Assembly: GCF_027474845.2 (NCBI RefSeq)
Contig: NZ_CP107031.2
Location: 813,501 to 877,500, forward strand
DNA from: Maribacter aestuarii
GTDB taxonomy: Bacteria > Bacteroidota > Bacteroidia > Flavobacteriales > Flavobacteriaceae
DNA length: 64,000 nt
Direction of reading: 5' to 3'
The position numbers and the translations under genes are program-made. Positions 42,826 through 51,590 of this stretch are shown in pieces (position 1 is the stretch's first letter; every line of letters starts with the position of its first letter). A model generated the notes under the pieces. It saw nothing but the letters and a program-made list of their open reading frames with translations. It was not told the DNA's origin and searched no databases.

Positions 42826-45800
42826 ATGAATTTCAGGCATTTTGGATTCTTCCTAATAAGTCTCTTTTTTTTAGTTGCCAATATAATGTTCCGGACGAAT
42901 TGGAAATGGCCTATAACGACTTACCGGATGTTATTGATTTTAACTTTCATGTTAAGCCAATATTATCGGACCGTTGTTATACTTGCCATGGACCTGATGC
43001 TAATTCAAGAAAAGCAGGATTACGACTCGATATTGAAGAAAATGCTTTTGCTACCCTAGAAAGCAGAAATACCGCCTTCGTGAAAGGGAGTCCGGGCAGT
43101 AGTGAAAGTATCCGTAGGATACTAAGCAGTGACCCAGAGGTCCAAATGCCTCCCCCAGAATCTAATTTATCACTTTCTAAAACGGAAAAGGCAATCCTTA
43201 TTAAATGGATTGAACAAGGTGCAAATTGGAAAAAGCATTGGGCATTTCTTCAATTGGAAAAACCAAATATCCCTAAGGTTGAAAATGACTCATGGCCGCA
43301 TCATAATGAAATCGATCAATTTATACAGGATAAACTTCAACAGACCGATTTAGAACCATCGCAAGAGGCGGACAAAGAAAGGTTGTTACGCAGGGTTACC
43401 ATGGACCTTACGGGATTACCACCTACGATAAATGAAATTGACGCATTTATTTCAGATGATAATGTGGATGCCTATGAAAAGTTAGTGGACCGCCTTTTAA
43501 GTACGGATGCAAATGCCGAACGATTGGCCTTGGATTGGATGGATCTATCACGATACGCGGATTCACATGGGTTACATGCAGATGGAGCCCGATTAATGTG
43601 GCCTTGGCGAGATTGGGTCATTGAGGCTTTTAAAAATAATATGCCGTATGACCAATTCGTCACTTGGCAACTCGCAGGAGATCTTTTGCCAAATTCTTCC
43701 AAAGAGCAGAAATTAGCTACTGCATTCAACAGAAACCACCCTATGACTGCAGAGGGTGGAGCAATAGAAGAAGAGTTTAGGTTAAACTATGTTTTTGACC
43801 GTACAGAAACTGTCGGCACCGCATTTCTAGGCCTAACCGTTGCATGCGCAAAATGTCATGACCACAAATTTGACCCTATTTCACAAGAGGATTATTTTAA
43901 AATGACAGCCTTCTTTAATAATATAAAAGAATTAGGCATGACCGGGGATGATGGCAATTATGGGCCTATGCTGGCGCTTCCGGATAAAGACACCGAAAAA
44001 AAACTGAAAAACTTGGAGGAAATTATTAATAAAAAAGAGGGTAAACTTCTTTTAACTCAAAAAGAACTTTCAAATTTAGATACCTATATTAAAAATCTAC
44101 CTCCAAATTTTAAAGAAAAGCAACTATTAGATTACTATCCATTAGACAATCTTACCAAGAACAGCAAAGGCCATGTTGCGGATAACAATAGAAATGCGAC
44201 TACCAGAGAAGCTCCTGAGCTTGTTCCAGGGGTTAAGGACAGGGCCTTTGAGTTTGATGGAGAATATGATGACCTCAACCTTCATAATATTCCAAATTTT
44301 GAATGGACCGATGCTTTTTCCATAAGTCTTTGGATGAATACCACGAAAAGGGAAGCCGGAAAAACACAGACCCTGATAGGTACTTCTGGGGATAAAAATA
44401 ATTTTTGGAGAGGATGGGACCTTTATTTGGACAGTCTAAATCATCTCAATGCTAGGCTTATTCATTCACTACCTCATAACTACATTCATGTACGATCCAA
44501 GGATTCCATAAAAATCAATGAATGGAAACATGTTGCTTTTACTTACAACGGTTCGTCAAAGGCAAAAGATATCAAGTTATATATTGATGGTGAGTTGGCA
44601 GCAGTGGAAATCGGTTTTGATAATTTATACAAAAGCATTAAGACAATAAGAAGTGGTAACCATTCAGCTTTTGACGCCCCGGTCAGGGTAGCAAAAAGTT
44701 ATAGAGGTTTTACGGGAGAAAATGGAAATTTTTTAGGAAAGATTGATGAAATCAGAATTTATCAGAGGACCTTATCCCCTCAAGAGATAAAAAGGCTAGG
44801 AATTTTAGACGATAGTAATGAGAATTTACCTGTAGACAAATCATTTTGGGTACAACAATCCAATGAAATTAAAGACCTACAAGAAGAACTTAAACATTTA
44901 AGGGGGCAATGGCTAAAGACCATGAATCCAGTTATGGAAGTAATGGTCATGGAAGAAATGCCGCACAAAAGAAAGGCATTCCTATACAATAGAGGTGATT
45001 ATGAACAGCCTTCTTATGAAGTCAAGGCGAATACTCCGTCTATACTTCCGGAATTCTCTCCTGAATTTCCAAAAAATAGATTGGGCTTATCCGAATGGCT
45101 TTTTTCAAAAGAGAATCCTCTGACCGCTAGAGTGACTGTAAATAGGTATTGGCAGTTATTGTTCGGAAAGGGATTGGTGGATACACCTACAGATTTTGGA
45201 GTCCAGGGTTCCCTTCCAACACACCCAGAACTATTGGATTGGCTCGCGAGTTCTTTCAGGGATAGCAACTGGAATGTAAGAGCGTTACTCAAAACAATGG
45301 TAATGTCACACACCTATAAACAGTCTTCTGTTGTACCTGAGGAACTCAAACAGAAGGATCCAGGCAATAATTATCTCGCAAGGAGTAACTCGTACAGGTT
45401 ACCTGCAGAAATGATACGGGACAACGCCTTGGCCGCAAGTGGCCTGTTGGTTCCTATTGTAGGAGGCAAAAGCGTTAAACCATATCAACCAGCCGATTTA
45501 TGGATAGAGAAAACTAGTTTTTCCCACGAATTATTGAGATATAAGGAATCTAAAGGAGATAGTTTGTATCGCAGGAGTCTATATACCTTCATACGTAGAA
45601 CACAACCACATCCCGCGATGATAGCATTTGATTCTCCCTCAAGGGAAGTATGTACCATAAACAGAGAAAATACGAATACACCTTTACAAGCCTTAGTGTT
45701 ATTAAACGACAAACAGTTTGTGGAAGCTTCAAAAATTCTCGCTGAACGAGCACAGAAAGAAGGAGGTGATACCTTAGAAGATCAGATTGCCTTTGCGTTT

Positions 45801-46025
45801 AGATTAGCACTAACCCGCAAACCAAAAAAGTCAGAATTAGGCTTGCTTCTAGAACTTTTTGAACATCAAGAGAGGAGGTTTGGAGATAACCCCAGCGAAG
45901 TTTCGGAACTGTTGTCAGTAGGAGAAAAACTGGTCGATAATTCCTTAGATAAAACAAAAACAGCGGCCATGACCATCGTTGCTAATACCCTGTTAAACCA
46001 TGATGAGGCCTATACCAAAAGATAA
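42826..46025 (+). CDS. DUF1549/LamG/DUF1553 cytochrome-type lipoprotein (PSCyt1-PSCyt2-PSD1), signal peptide in a shifted frame
   Basis: The main frame (from a TTG at 42900; first ATG 42906) encodes about 1040 residues. They comprise a PSCyt1-like haem motif CYTCHG, a DUF1549 domain (RVTMDLTGLPPT ... CAKCHDHKFDPI, itself a second CxxCH), a LamG/concanavalin-like insert (about 402-633) and a DUF1553 domain (NPLTARVTVNRYWQLLFGKG ... CTINRENTNTPLQAL). The lipoprotein signal MNFRHFGFFLISLFF begins at 42826 in another frame. Adding one T to the T8 run at 42865-42872 gives MNFRHFGFFLISLFFFSCQY, with a lipobox ending FSC, and a 1066-residue lipoprotein. It is the first gene of a four-gene operon. 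Redox activity is inferred from the haem motifs; the substrate is unknown. Confidence 0.85.
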
Positions 46026-46036
46026 AACTAACAGCA

Positions 46037-47500
46037 ATGTGCGATAATCACAACAAAAATTATACCCGTAGGGATTTTCTAACCAAAACCACACTGGGTA
46101 TGGGTGCGTTGTCACTCGGTGCAATGATAGATCCAACGAGTATTTTTGGGAATGCTCCTAAGGGAATACCGACGGATTTTGGAACGGGCGGTGTTTTAGG
46201 GCAACCCCATTTTGCGCCAAAAGCCAAGAGAATAATCTATTTGTTCCAGAGTGGCGCCCCGTCTCAATTGGATTTGTTCGATTATAAACCCCTTCTGAAC
46301 AAGATGCAGGGTCAAGATTTACCGGAAAGCGTTCATGGAGGTCAGCGTTTAACAGGAATGACTTCGGGGCAGGCTTCCCTTCCTCTAGCGGGCACGTTGT
46401 CCAAATTCAATCAGTATGGTGATAGCGGAGCCTGGATGACCAATTTAATGCCGTATACCTCCAAAATCGTTGATGAGCTTTGTTTCATAAAATCGATGTA
46501 CACTGAAGCTATCAACCACGATCCGGCTATTACCTTTATTCAAACCGGTTCTCAATTACCGGGAAGACCATCAATGGGTTCTTGGTTGAGCTATGGTTTG
46601 GGAACGGACAACAAAAATCTTCCGGAATTTGTGGTACTAGTTACTAAGGGCAAAACCGGTGGACAACCACTATATTCAAGATTGTGGGGAAATGGTTTCC
46701 TTCCTTCTCAACACCAAGGGGTTCAATTCAGAGCTGGAAAAGATCCCGTTTTATATTTGACTAATCCTCCTGGAGTAGATGCTAAAGGAAGAAGAGAGCA
46801 ATTAGATTATCTTCAAAAATTAGAGCAATTAAATCATAACGATATAGGTGATCCTGAGATATTGGCTAGAATGGCCCAATACGAAATGGCATTTAGAATG
46901 CAAACCTCTGTGCCCGAAATTATGGATACGGCCGATGAGCCTGATTACATTTATGACATGTACGGAGAGGATAGCAAAATACCGGGCACATTTGCCGCCA
47001 ACGCTTTGTTAGCAAGAAGATTAGCGGAACGTGACGTCAAATTCATCCAACTCTATCATCAAGGTTGGGACCAGCACGGGAATCTGCCTAATGCCCTAAA
47101 CAGACAATGTAAGGATACAGATCAGGCAACGGCTGCCCTTATTAAAGATTTAAAACAGCGAGGTATGCTGGAAGATACTTTAGTAATCTGGGGTGGTGAA
47201 TTTGGAAGGACCAATTACTCTCAGGGGCAATTGACCGCAACAAATTTTGGAAGGGATCATCACGGTAAGTGTTTTACAATTTTTATGGCCGGAGCAGGTA
47301 TCAAAGGTGGGGTGACTCTAGGAGCAACAGACGATTTTGGTTTTAATATAACACAGCGTCCTGTCCATGTTCACGATTTTCAGGCTACAGTAATGCATTT
47401 ATTAGGTATAGACCATGAAAGACTAACTTTTAAATTTCAAGGAAGAAGGTACCGTCTTACGGATGTTCATGGAGAGGTGGTTAAAGAAATCTTAGCCTAG
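46037..47500 (+). CDS. DUF1501 family protein with Tat signal
   Basis: A 487-residue exported protein. The twin-arginine signal reads YTRRDFLTKTTLGMGALSLG. The rest has the alkaline-phosphatase-superfamily/sulfatase-like DUF1501 features IIYLFQSGAPSQLDLFDYKP, IKSMYTEAINHDPA, QLYHQGWDQHGNLP, WGGEFGRTNYSQG and GRDHHGKCFTIFMAGAG. Tat export suggests folding with metal in the cytoplasm. DUF1501 genes routinely follow DUF1549/DUF1553 genes in Planctomycetes and some Bacteroidetes. It starts 11 bp after its partner; the activity is undefined. Confidence 0.92.
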   Translation: MCDNHNKNYTRRDFLTKTTLGMGALSLGAMIDPTSIFGNAPKGIPTDFGTGGVLGQPHFAPKAKRIIYLFQSGAPSQLDLFDYKPLLNKMQGQDLPESVHGGQRLTGMTSGQASLPLAGTLSKFNQYGDSGAWMTNLMPYTSKIVDELCFIKSMYTEAINHDPAITFIQTGSQLPGRPSMGSWLSYGLGTDNKNLPEFVVLVTKGKTGGQPLYSRLWGNGFLPSQHQGVQFRAGKDPVLYLTNPPGVDAKGRREQLDYLQKLEQLNHNDIGDPEILARMAQYEMAFRMQTSVPEIMDTADEPDYIYDMYGEDSKIPGTFAANALLARRLAERDVKFIQLYHQGWDQHGNLPNALNRQCKDTDQATAALIKDLKQRGMLEDTLVIWGGEFGRTNYSQGQLTATNFGRDHHGKCFTIFMAGAGIKGGVTLGATDDFGFNITQRPVHVHDFQATVMHLLGIDHERLTFKFQGRRYRLTDVHGEVVKEILA

Positions 47501-47514
47501 ATAAACATCAAATT

Positions 47515-48567
47515 ATGAAAAAGACAAGAAGGCATTTTATTAAAAATACACTGGTAGCTTCCGCAGCCGGATTTATTTTACCCAGTGAAACTTTTGGAAT
47601 TATAAATCCAACTAAAAATATGAGTTCAATAGTAGGCCATGGGAATTTCACCTATAACGTTGATAAGGAATGGGGCGTTCAGGACCCTTCAAAAACACCT
47701 GTTAACGATTGCCATGAAATGGTGATGGACAGCAATGGTCATATCTTAATGACCACCACGGGTACCAACAATGACAATATTTTGGTTTATGATAAGTCCG
47801 GTAAAGTTTTGAAATCTTGGGGGCAAGAATTTCCAGGGGCACACGGGCTGTCCATAATGGGAGAAGGTAAAGATCAATTTCTCTTTATAACTGACCCTGA
47901 TTCTCATAAAGTCTGGAAAACCACTTTGGACGGTAAAATACTTATGACCTTGTCCCGACCCAAAGAAATAGATGGTTATACCGAAGACGAGCAATTTAAA
48001 CCTACCGAAACGGCAATCTTGCCAAATGGGGAATTTTATGTGGCGGACGGATATGGGGAGAACTACATCATACATTATAATGCCAATGGTGAATACATGA
48101 ATCACTTTGGAGGGACTGGCAACAAATCCAATGAATTTAATTGCTGTCATGGTATTACTTTAGATACAAGGGATAAATCTAACCCAACGCTTTTAATCAC
48201 ATCTAGGGCAAGTCAAGAGTTCAAAAGATTCTCTTTGAATGGACAGCATTTGGAAACTGTTCCATTGCCCGGATGCTCCATTTGTAGGCCCGTGATTCAT
48301 GGTGATAATCTTTATTTTGCAGTAATCGTTACTAAAACTTGGGATTCTTGGGATGGCATGCTGGCCGTTCTTGATACCGACAACAAAGTTGTTTCTTTGC
48401 CAGGGGGTGATGCTCCCCAGTATCTCAATGGCGTTTTGCAAGAACCTATATATGATGGAAAAACCTTTAGAAATCCCCATGACGTCCTTATTGATAACGA
48501 TGGTAATCTATATGTACCACAGTGGGCGTCGGGCAAAACATACCCTATCAAACTCAATAGGATCTAA
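47515..48567 (+). CDS. Exported six-bladed beta-propeller (NHL-like) protein
   Basis: A 350-residue protein beginning with a Tat-like leader KKTRRHFIKNTLVASAAGFI. Repeating blade motifs follow: DCHEMVMDSNGHILMTT, GAHGLSIMGEGKDQFLFIT, PTETAILPNGEFYVADGYGE, GITLDTRDKSNPTLLIT and NPHDVLIDNDGNLYVPQW, typical of NHL/peptidylglycine-lyase-like propellers. Cysteines cluster near ECNCCHG-like FNCCHGIT and PGCSICRP. It is the third operon gene (14-bp gap). A binding or hydrolase role is possible but not assignable. Confidence 0.88.
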   Translation: MKKTRRHFIKNTLVASAAGFILPSETFGIINPTKNMSSIVGHGNFTYNVDKEWGVQDPSKTPVNDCHEMVMDSNGHILMTTTGTNNDNILVYDKSGKVLKSWGQEFPGAHGLSIMGEGKDQFLFITDPDSHKVWKTTLDGKILMTLSRPKEIDGYTEDEQFKPTETAILPNGEFYVADGYGENYIIHYNANGEYMNHFGGTGNKSNEFNCCHGITLDTRDKSNPTLLITSRASQEFKRFSLNGQHLETVPLPGCSICRPVIHGDNLYFAVIVTKTWDSWDGMLAVLDTDNKVVSLPGGDAPQYLNGVLQEPIYDGKTFRNPHDVLIDNDGNLYVPQWASGKTYPIKLNRI

Positions 48568-48581
48568 ACCAATTTGGAAAA

Positions 48582-49949
48582 ATGATTCTATTTTTAGCCT
48601 TTGATTTTACCAATTTTATTGGTCGCTTCCATCCTATTTTAGTCCATCTACCCATAGGTTTCCTCTTGCTGGCCATTTTTATGGAATGGTATGAGAGAAT
48701 AGTGAAAAGAAAACAACTAAGTTTTTTAATTTCCTTTGCATGGCTACTAAGCGGTATTGGTGGGGCTCTTGCGGCTTTATGCGGCTGGTGGTTGGGTGAG
48801 ACTGGTCTATACCTTGAGAACGATTTGTTTTGGCATCGTTGGTTGGGGATTTTAATTGTTCTGTTATCCTTTGGAGGGTGGCTACTTAAAAAGAAACCCA
48901 CAGAATATTCCGGTGTTTTTCACTACGTCTTTAACGTTTTGGTTTTGAGCTTAATCCTGTTTGAAGGTCACTTAGGTGGTAATTTAACTCATGGGCAAGA
49001 CTATCTATTGCAGTATGCCCCTAGGTCCATTAAGAATATATTTCAAAAAGAAGACACCCTTCAACGCATTGATTTAATTGGCAAGGATTCTATTTTGGTC
49101 TACCATGACCTGATTGAACCAAGCTTTGCGAAAAAATGCTTTGCCTGTCATAATGCGGAAGTTAAAAGGGGCGGCCTAAACATGGAACATCCGGATTCTC
49201 TCATGGTAGGGGGCGAGAGCGGGCCAGTGCTTGTTTCTGGAAATACACTAGAAAGCGAAATTTTCAAAAGAATTACCTTATCCCAAAAAAATACAAAGTT
49301 TATGCCCCCAGTAGGGGAATCCATGACTTATTCCGAAATACAACTTCTTGATTGGTGGATAAACAATGGGGCTGATTTTGCGATAAGCCTTAAGGATGCA
49401 AAACTTGATGAATCCGTTAAATCTCTTTTATTAAGAACATATGGTATAGATACAACACCCAAACCATGGTACGAAACCGTAAAAATTGAGCCGGCAGATA
49501 GTTCTATAATAAAGGATGTATCCAGTATGGGCTTTGTTATCAAAAGGCTTGGCTTTACGAATAATTTATTGGACGTTAAATTTGAGGGAAAAGATTTAAG
49601 TGATGAAAAACTTCAATCATTATCGGAAATTTCTGAACATGTCACCTGGCTATCTTTTGCTAAAAGCAATATATCCGACAGGGGACTAAAATATGTAGCT
49701 GAATTCAAAAATCTGACAAGACTACAACTAGAACGAACCGATATTTCCGATGAAGGAATCGAGCCGCTATCCGTACTTGAACATCTGGAGACCATCAATC
49801 TATATGAGACTAGTGTTTCTGAAAAATGTCTCGGGTATTTAACCCAGATACCAAGTCTTAAACGCGTTTACTTGTGGAGAACAAATCTGAACATAGAAAA
49901 AACTGGCTTGTTCAATGAAGAACATCCTCATTTAGAAATCATCTTTTAA
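48582..49949 (+). CDS. DUF2231 membrane domain - cytochrome c - leucine-rich repeat fusion protein
   Basis: A 455-residue inner-membrane protein. About four membrane segments with FHPILVHLPIGFLLLAIFMEW (DUF2231) occupy residues 1-135. A planctomycete-type cytochrome domain follows with CFACHNAEVKRGGL (CxxCH near residue 186) and FMPPVGESMTYSEI. Leucine-rich repeats take up about 320-455 (DEKLQSLSEISEHVTWLSF and similar units). It could be the quinone-side electron acceptor for the soluble operon partners; this is inferred from domains. It ends 11 bp from the convergent Gfo/Idh gene. Confidence 0.88.
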   Translation: MILFLAFDFTNFIGRFHPILVHLPIGFLLLAIFMEWYERIVKRKQLSFLISFAWLLSGIGGALAALCGWWLGETGLYLENDLFWHRWLGILIVLLSFGGWLLKKKPTEYSGVFHYVFNVLVLSLILFEGHLGGNLTHGQDYLLQYAPRSIKNIFQKEDTLQRIDLIGKDSILVYHDLIEPSFAKKCFACHNAEVKRGGLNMEHPDSLMVGGESGPVLVSGNTLESEIFKRITLSQKNTKFMPPVGESMTYSEIQLLDWWINNGADFAISLKDAKLDESVKSLLLRTYGIDTTPKPWYETVKIEPADSSIIKDVSSMGFVIKRLGFTNNLLDVKFEGKDLSDEKLQSLSEISEHVTWLSFAKSNISDRGLKYVAEFKNLTRLQLERTDISDEGIEPLSVLEHLETINLYETSVSEKCLGYLTQIPSLKRVYLWRTNLNIEKTGLFNEEHPHLEIIF

Positions 49950-49960
49950 TTATGCCCAAG

Positions 49961-51295
49961 TTATAAAGCGTAATTTCTGTTTTTTCTTTTGCGAAGCTTA
50001 TTCGCCTCAGAATTACCTTTGAACTTTTCCTTTTTAGGATCCCAGTTCAGGGTTGTTCCTAATTCATAAGCTATATTAGCGACATTACAAATAGTTGCTG
50101 ATCTATGACCTGTTTCAACATCACATATCGGACTTGTCCTCGTTTTTATCGCAGATAACCAATTTTCATAATGATTTCCCTGATTCTTGAAGAGTTCCGT
50201 GGAATTTCCTCCATTGGGCATTAAAATATTTATTGGAGTTGTTTCCAGAAAACTTCGGCTAACGTCCATAGTTCCTTCAGAACCAATAAACCTTACCGCC
50301 CATCCCCTTCCAAAATCTTCGTGTACCATTTCAATGCCATTCTCATAATATATTTTCAGGCCTCTAACAAAATTTTTATCATTGGGCGGAATATAGGTAG
50401 TAGGTCCGGTCCGGTCCATACCCAAACACCACTGGACAATATCGAACATATGGGCGCCCCAATCCGAAAGAATGCCACCACCAGTCTCTTTAAAATCTCT
50501 CCAAGCGGGATATTTATCCACAACTTCAGGGGCAATAGTATGGTGATATGTTAGTAACGGTGCTGGGCCACACCAAAGATTCCAATCAATTCCTTTTGGT
50601 ATTTCTTCTTTAGGAAGATTATAAGCTATTGCAGGATCACCAACATTCACGAATACCCTGGAAATCTCACCTAGCTTACCAGATGCAACGATTTCTTTCG
50701 CCTTTGCAAACTTTTCCCAAGAACGTTGCATACTCCCCACCTGTAGGACTTTGTCATTCCTGATCGTAGCATCGACCATTGCCCTTCCCTCCTTAATAGT
50801 ATTGGTCATTGGTTTTTCACAATAGACGTCCTTACCATTATTCATGGCGTCTATTGATTGTAAAGCGTGCCAGTGATCTGGTGTAGCAATTACAACCGCA
50901 TCAATATTTTTTTGCTCTAGTAGTTCTTCATAATTTAAAAAAGTTGTTATGCCCTCAAATTTAGTTTTGTTGCGTTTTTCAGCATATAAGTTTTGTACAA
51001 TACTTTTGAAAGCTTCCATCTTAGGAATCCATACATCACTGCCGGCCACTATTTGAGCCTGGGAATTGGTCATAAATTTATTTGCCAAAATACCTCCTTG
51101 TTTTCCAAGACCTATAAAGCCAAGACCTATCTTATCACTCGGAGGCACAAAGCCTTTACCCAAAACATGTCTAGGAACTATAGAGAAAAGTCCTAAAGCC
51201 ATTGTTGTTTTGGTTATGAAATCTCTTCTTGAGAAATTTGCTGGACCTGATTTTTTCCTGGTACCATCTTTAGTCTCCGCACTGGTATCTTTCAT
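49961..51295 (-). CDS. Gfo/Idh/MocA family oxidoreductase with Tat signal
   Basis: A 444-residue exported NAD(P)-dependent sugar-type oxidoreductase. A twin-arginine signal SRRDFITKTTMALGLFSIV follows a charged 20-residue leader; the core has LGFIGLGKQGG (Rossmann), AVVIATPDHWHALQSIDAMN, DVYCEKPMTN (catalytic Lys) and GGGILSDWGAHMFDIVQWCL. The C-terminal tail is basic. Its RRDF leader resembles that of the DUF1501 protein. It is convergent with the cytochrome operon and probably acts in the same periplasmic pathway. Confidence 0.92.
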   Translation of the reverse strand: MKDTSAETKDGTRKKSGPANFSRRDFITKTTMALGLFSIVPRHVLGKGFVPPSDKIGLGFIGLGKQGGILANKFMTNSQAQIVAGSDVWIPKMEAFKSIVQNLYAEKRNKTKFEGITTFLNYEELLEQKNIDAVVIATPDHWHALQSIDAMNNGKDVYCEKPMTNTIKEGRAMVDATIRNDKVLQVGSMQRSWEKFAKAKEIVASGKLGEISRVFVNVGDPAIAYNLPKEEIPKGIDWNLWCGPAPLLTYHHTIAPEVVDKYPAWRDFKETGGGILSDWGAHMFDIVQWCLGMDRTGPTTYIPPNDKNFVRGLKIYYENGIEMVHEDFGRGWAVRFIGSEGTMDVSRSFLETTPINILMPNGGNSTELFKNQGNHYENWLSAIKTRTSPICDVETGHRSATICNVANIAYELGTTLNWDPKKEKFKGNSEANKLRKRKNRNYAL

Positions 51296-51410
51296 TTTTT
51301 AATAATAAATTACCTCATGAAGTTAGGGATTTATTCGGAAACTATTATTGCCAAACTCAATGAAAAATAAAGATAAAATATTGGCCCTTAGGCGGTTTAA
51401 TTAAGGAGCT

Positions 51411-51448
51411 AAAAAATAAAAATCCACATCATAAGATGTGGATTTTTT
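51411..51448 (-). terminator. Terminator of tRNA-Val (TAC)
   Basis: AAATCCACATC and GATGTGGATTT with an ATAA loop, with A/T runs on both sides. On the minus strand it lies a few bases past the tRNA 3' end and is followed by a T-rich tract. Confidence 0.85.
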
Positions 51449-51456
51449 CATTTATG

Positions 51457-51531
51457 TGGGCCCTACTGGATTCGAACCAGTGACCCCCTGCTTGTAAGGC
51501 AGGTGCTCTGAACCAACTGAGCTAAGAGCCC
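51457..51531 (-). tRNA. tRNA-Val (TAC)
   Basis: A 75-nt cloverleaf: acceptor GGGCTCT/AGGGCCC plus A, D stem GCTC/GAGC, anticodon stem CCTGC/GCAGG with loop CTTACAA (anticodon TAC, complement of 51494-51496), T arm ACTGG/CCAGT. CCA is not encoded. It shares a 22-bp identical T-arm segment with the tRNA-Val at 42567-42641. Confidence 0.95.
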
Positions 51532-51590
51532 TAAAAGGGATGCAAATATAGAATAGTTTTATTTAGTCCAAAAGAAAAAATGACAAAAAA

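Noticed and set aside
42826..43059. Independent 77-residue protein at the start of the DUF1549 gene
   Set aside because: Only its first 16 residues make sense (a lipoprotein signal); after the T8 run the sequence is a shadow of the larger gene.
42642..51456. Integrative element or prophage between the two tRNA genes
   Set aside because: No integrase, transposase, relaxase or phage gene is present; only the tRNA positions suggest insertion.
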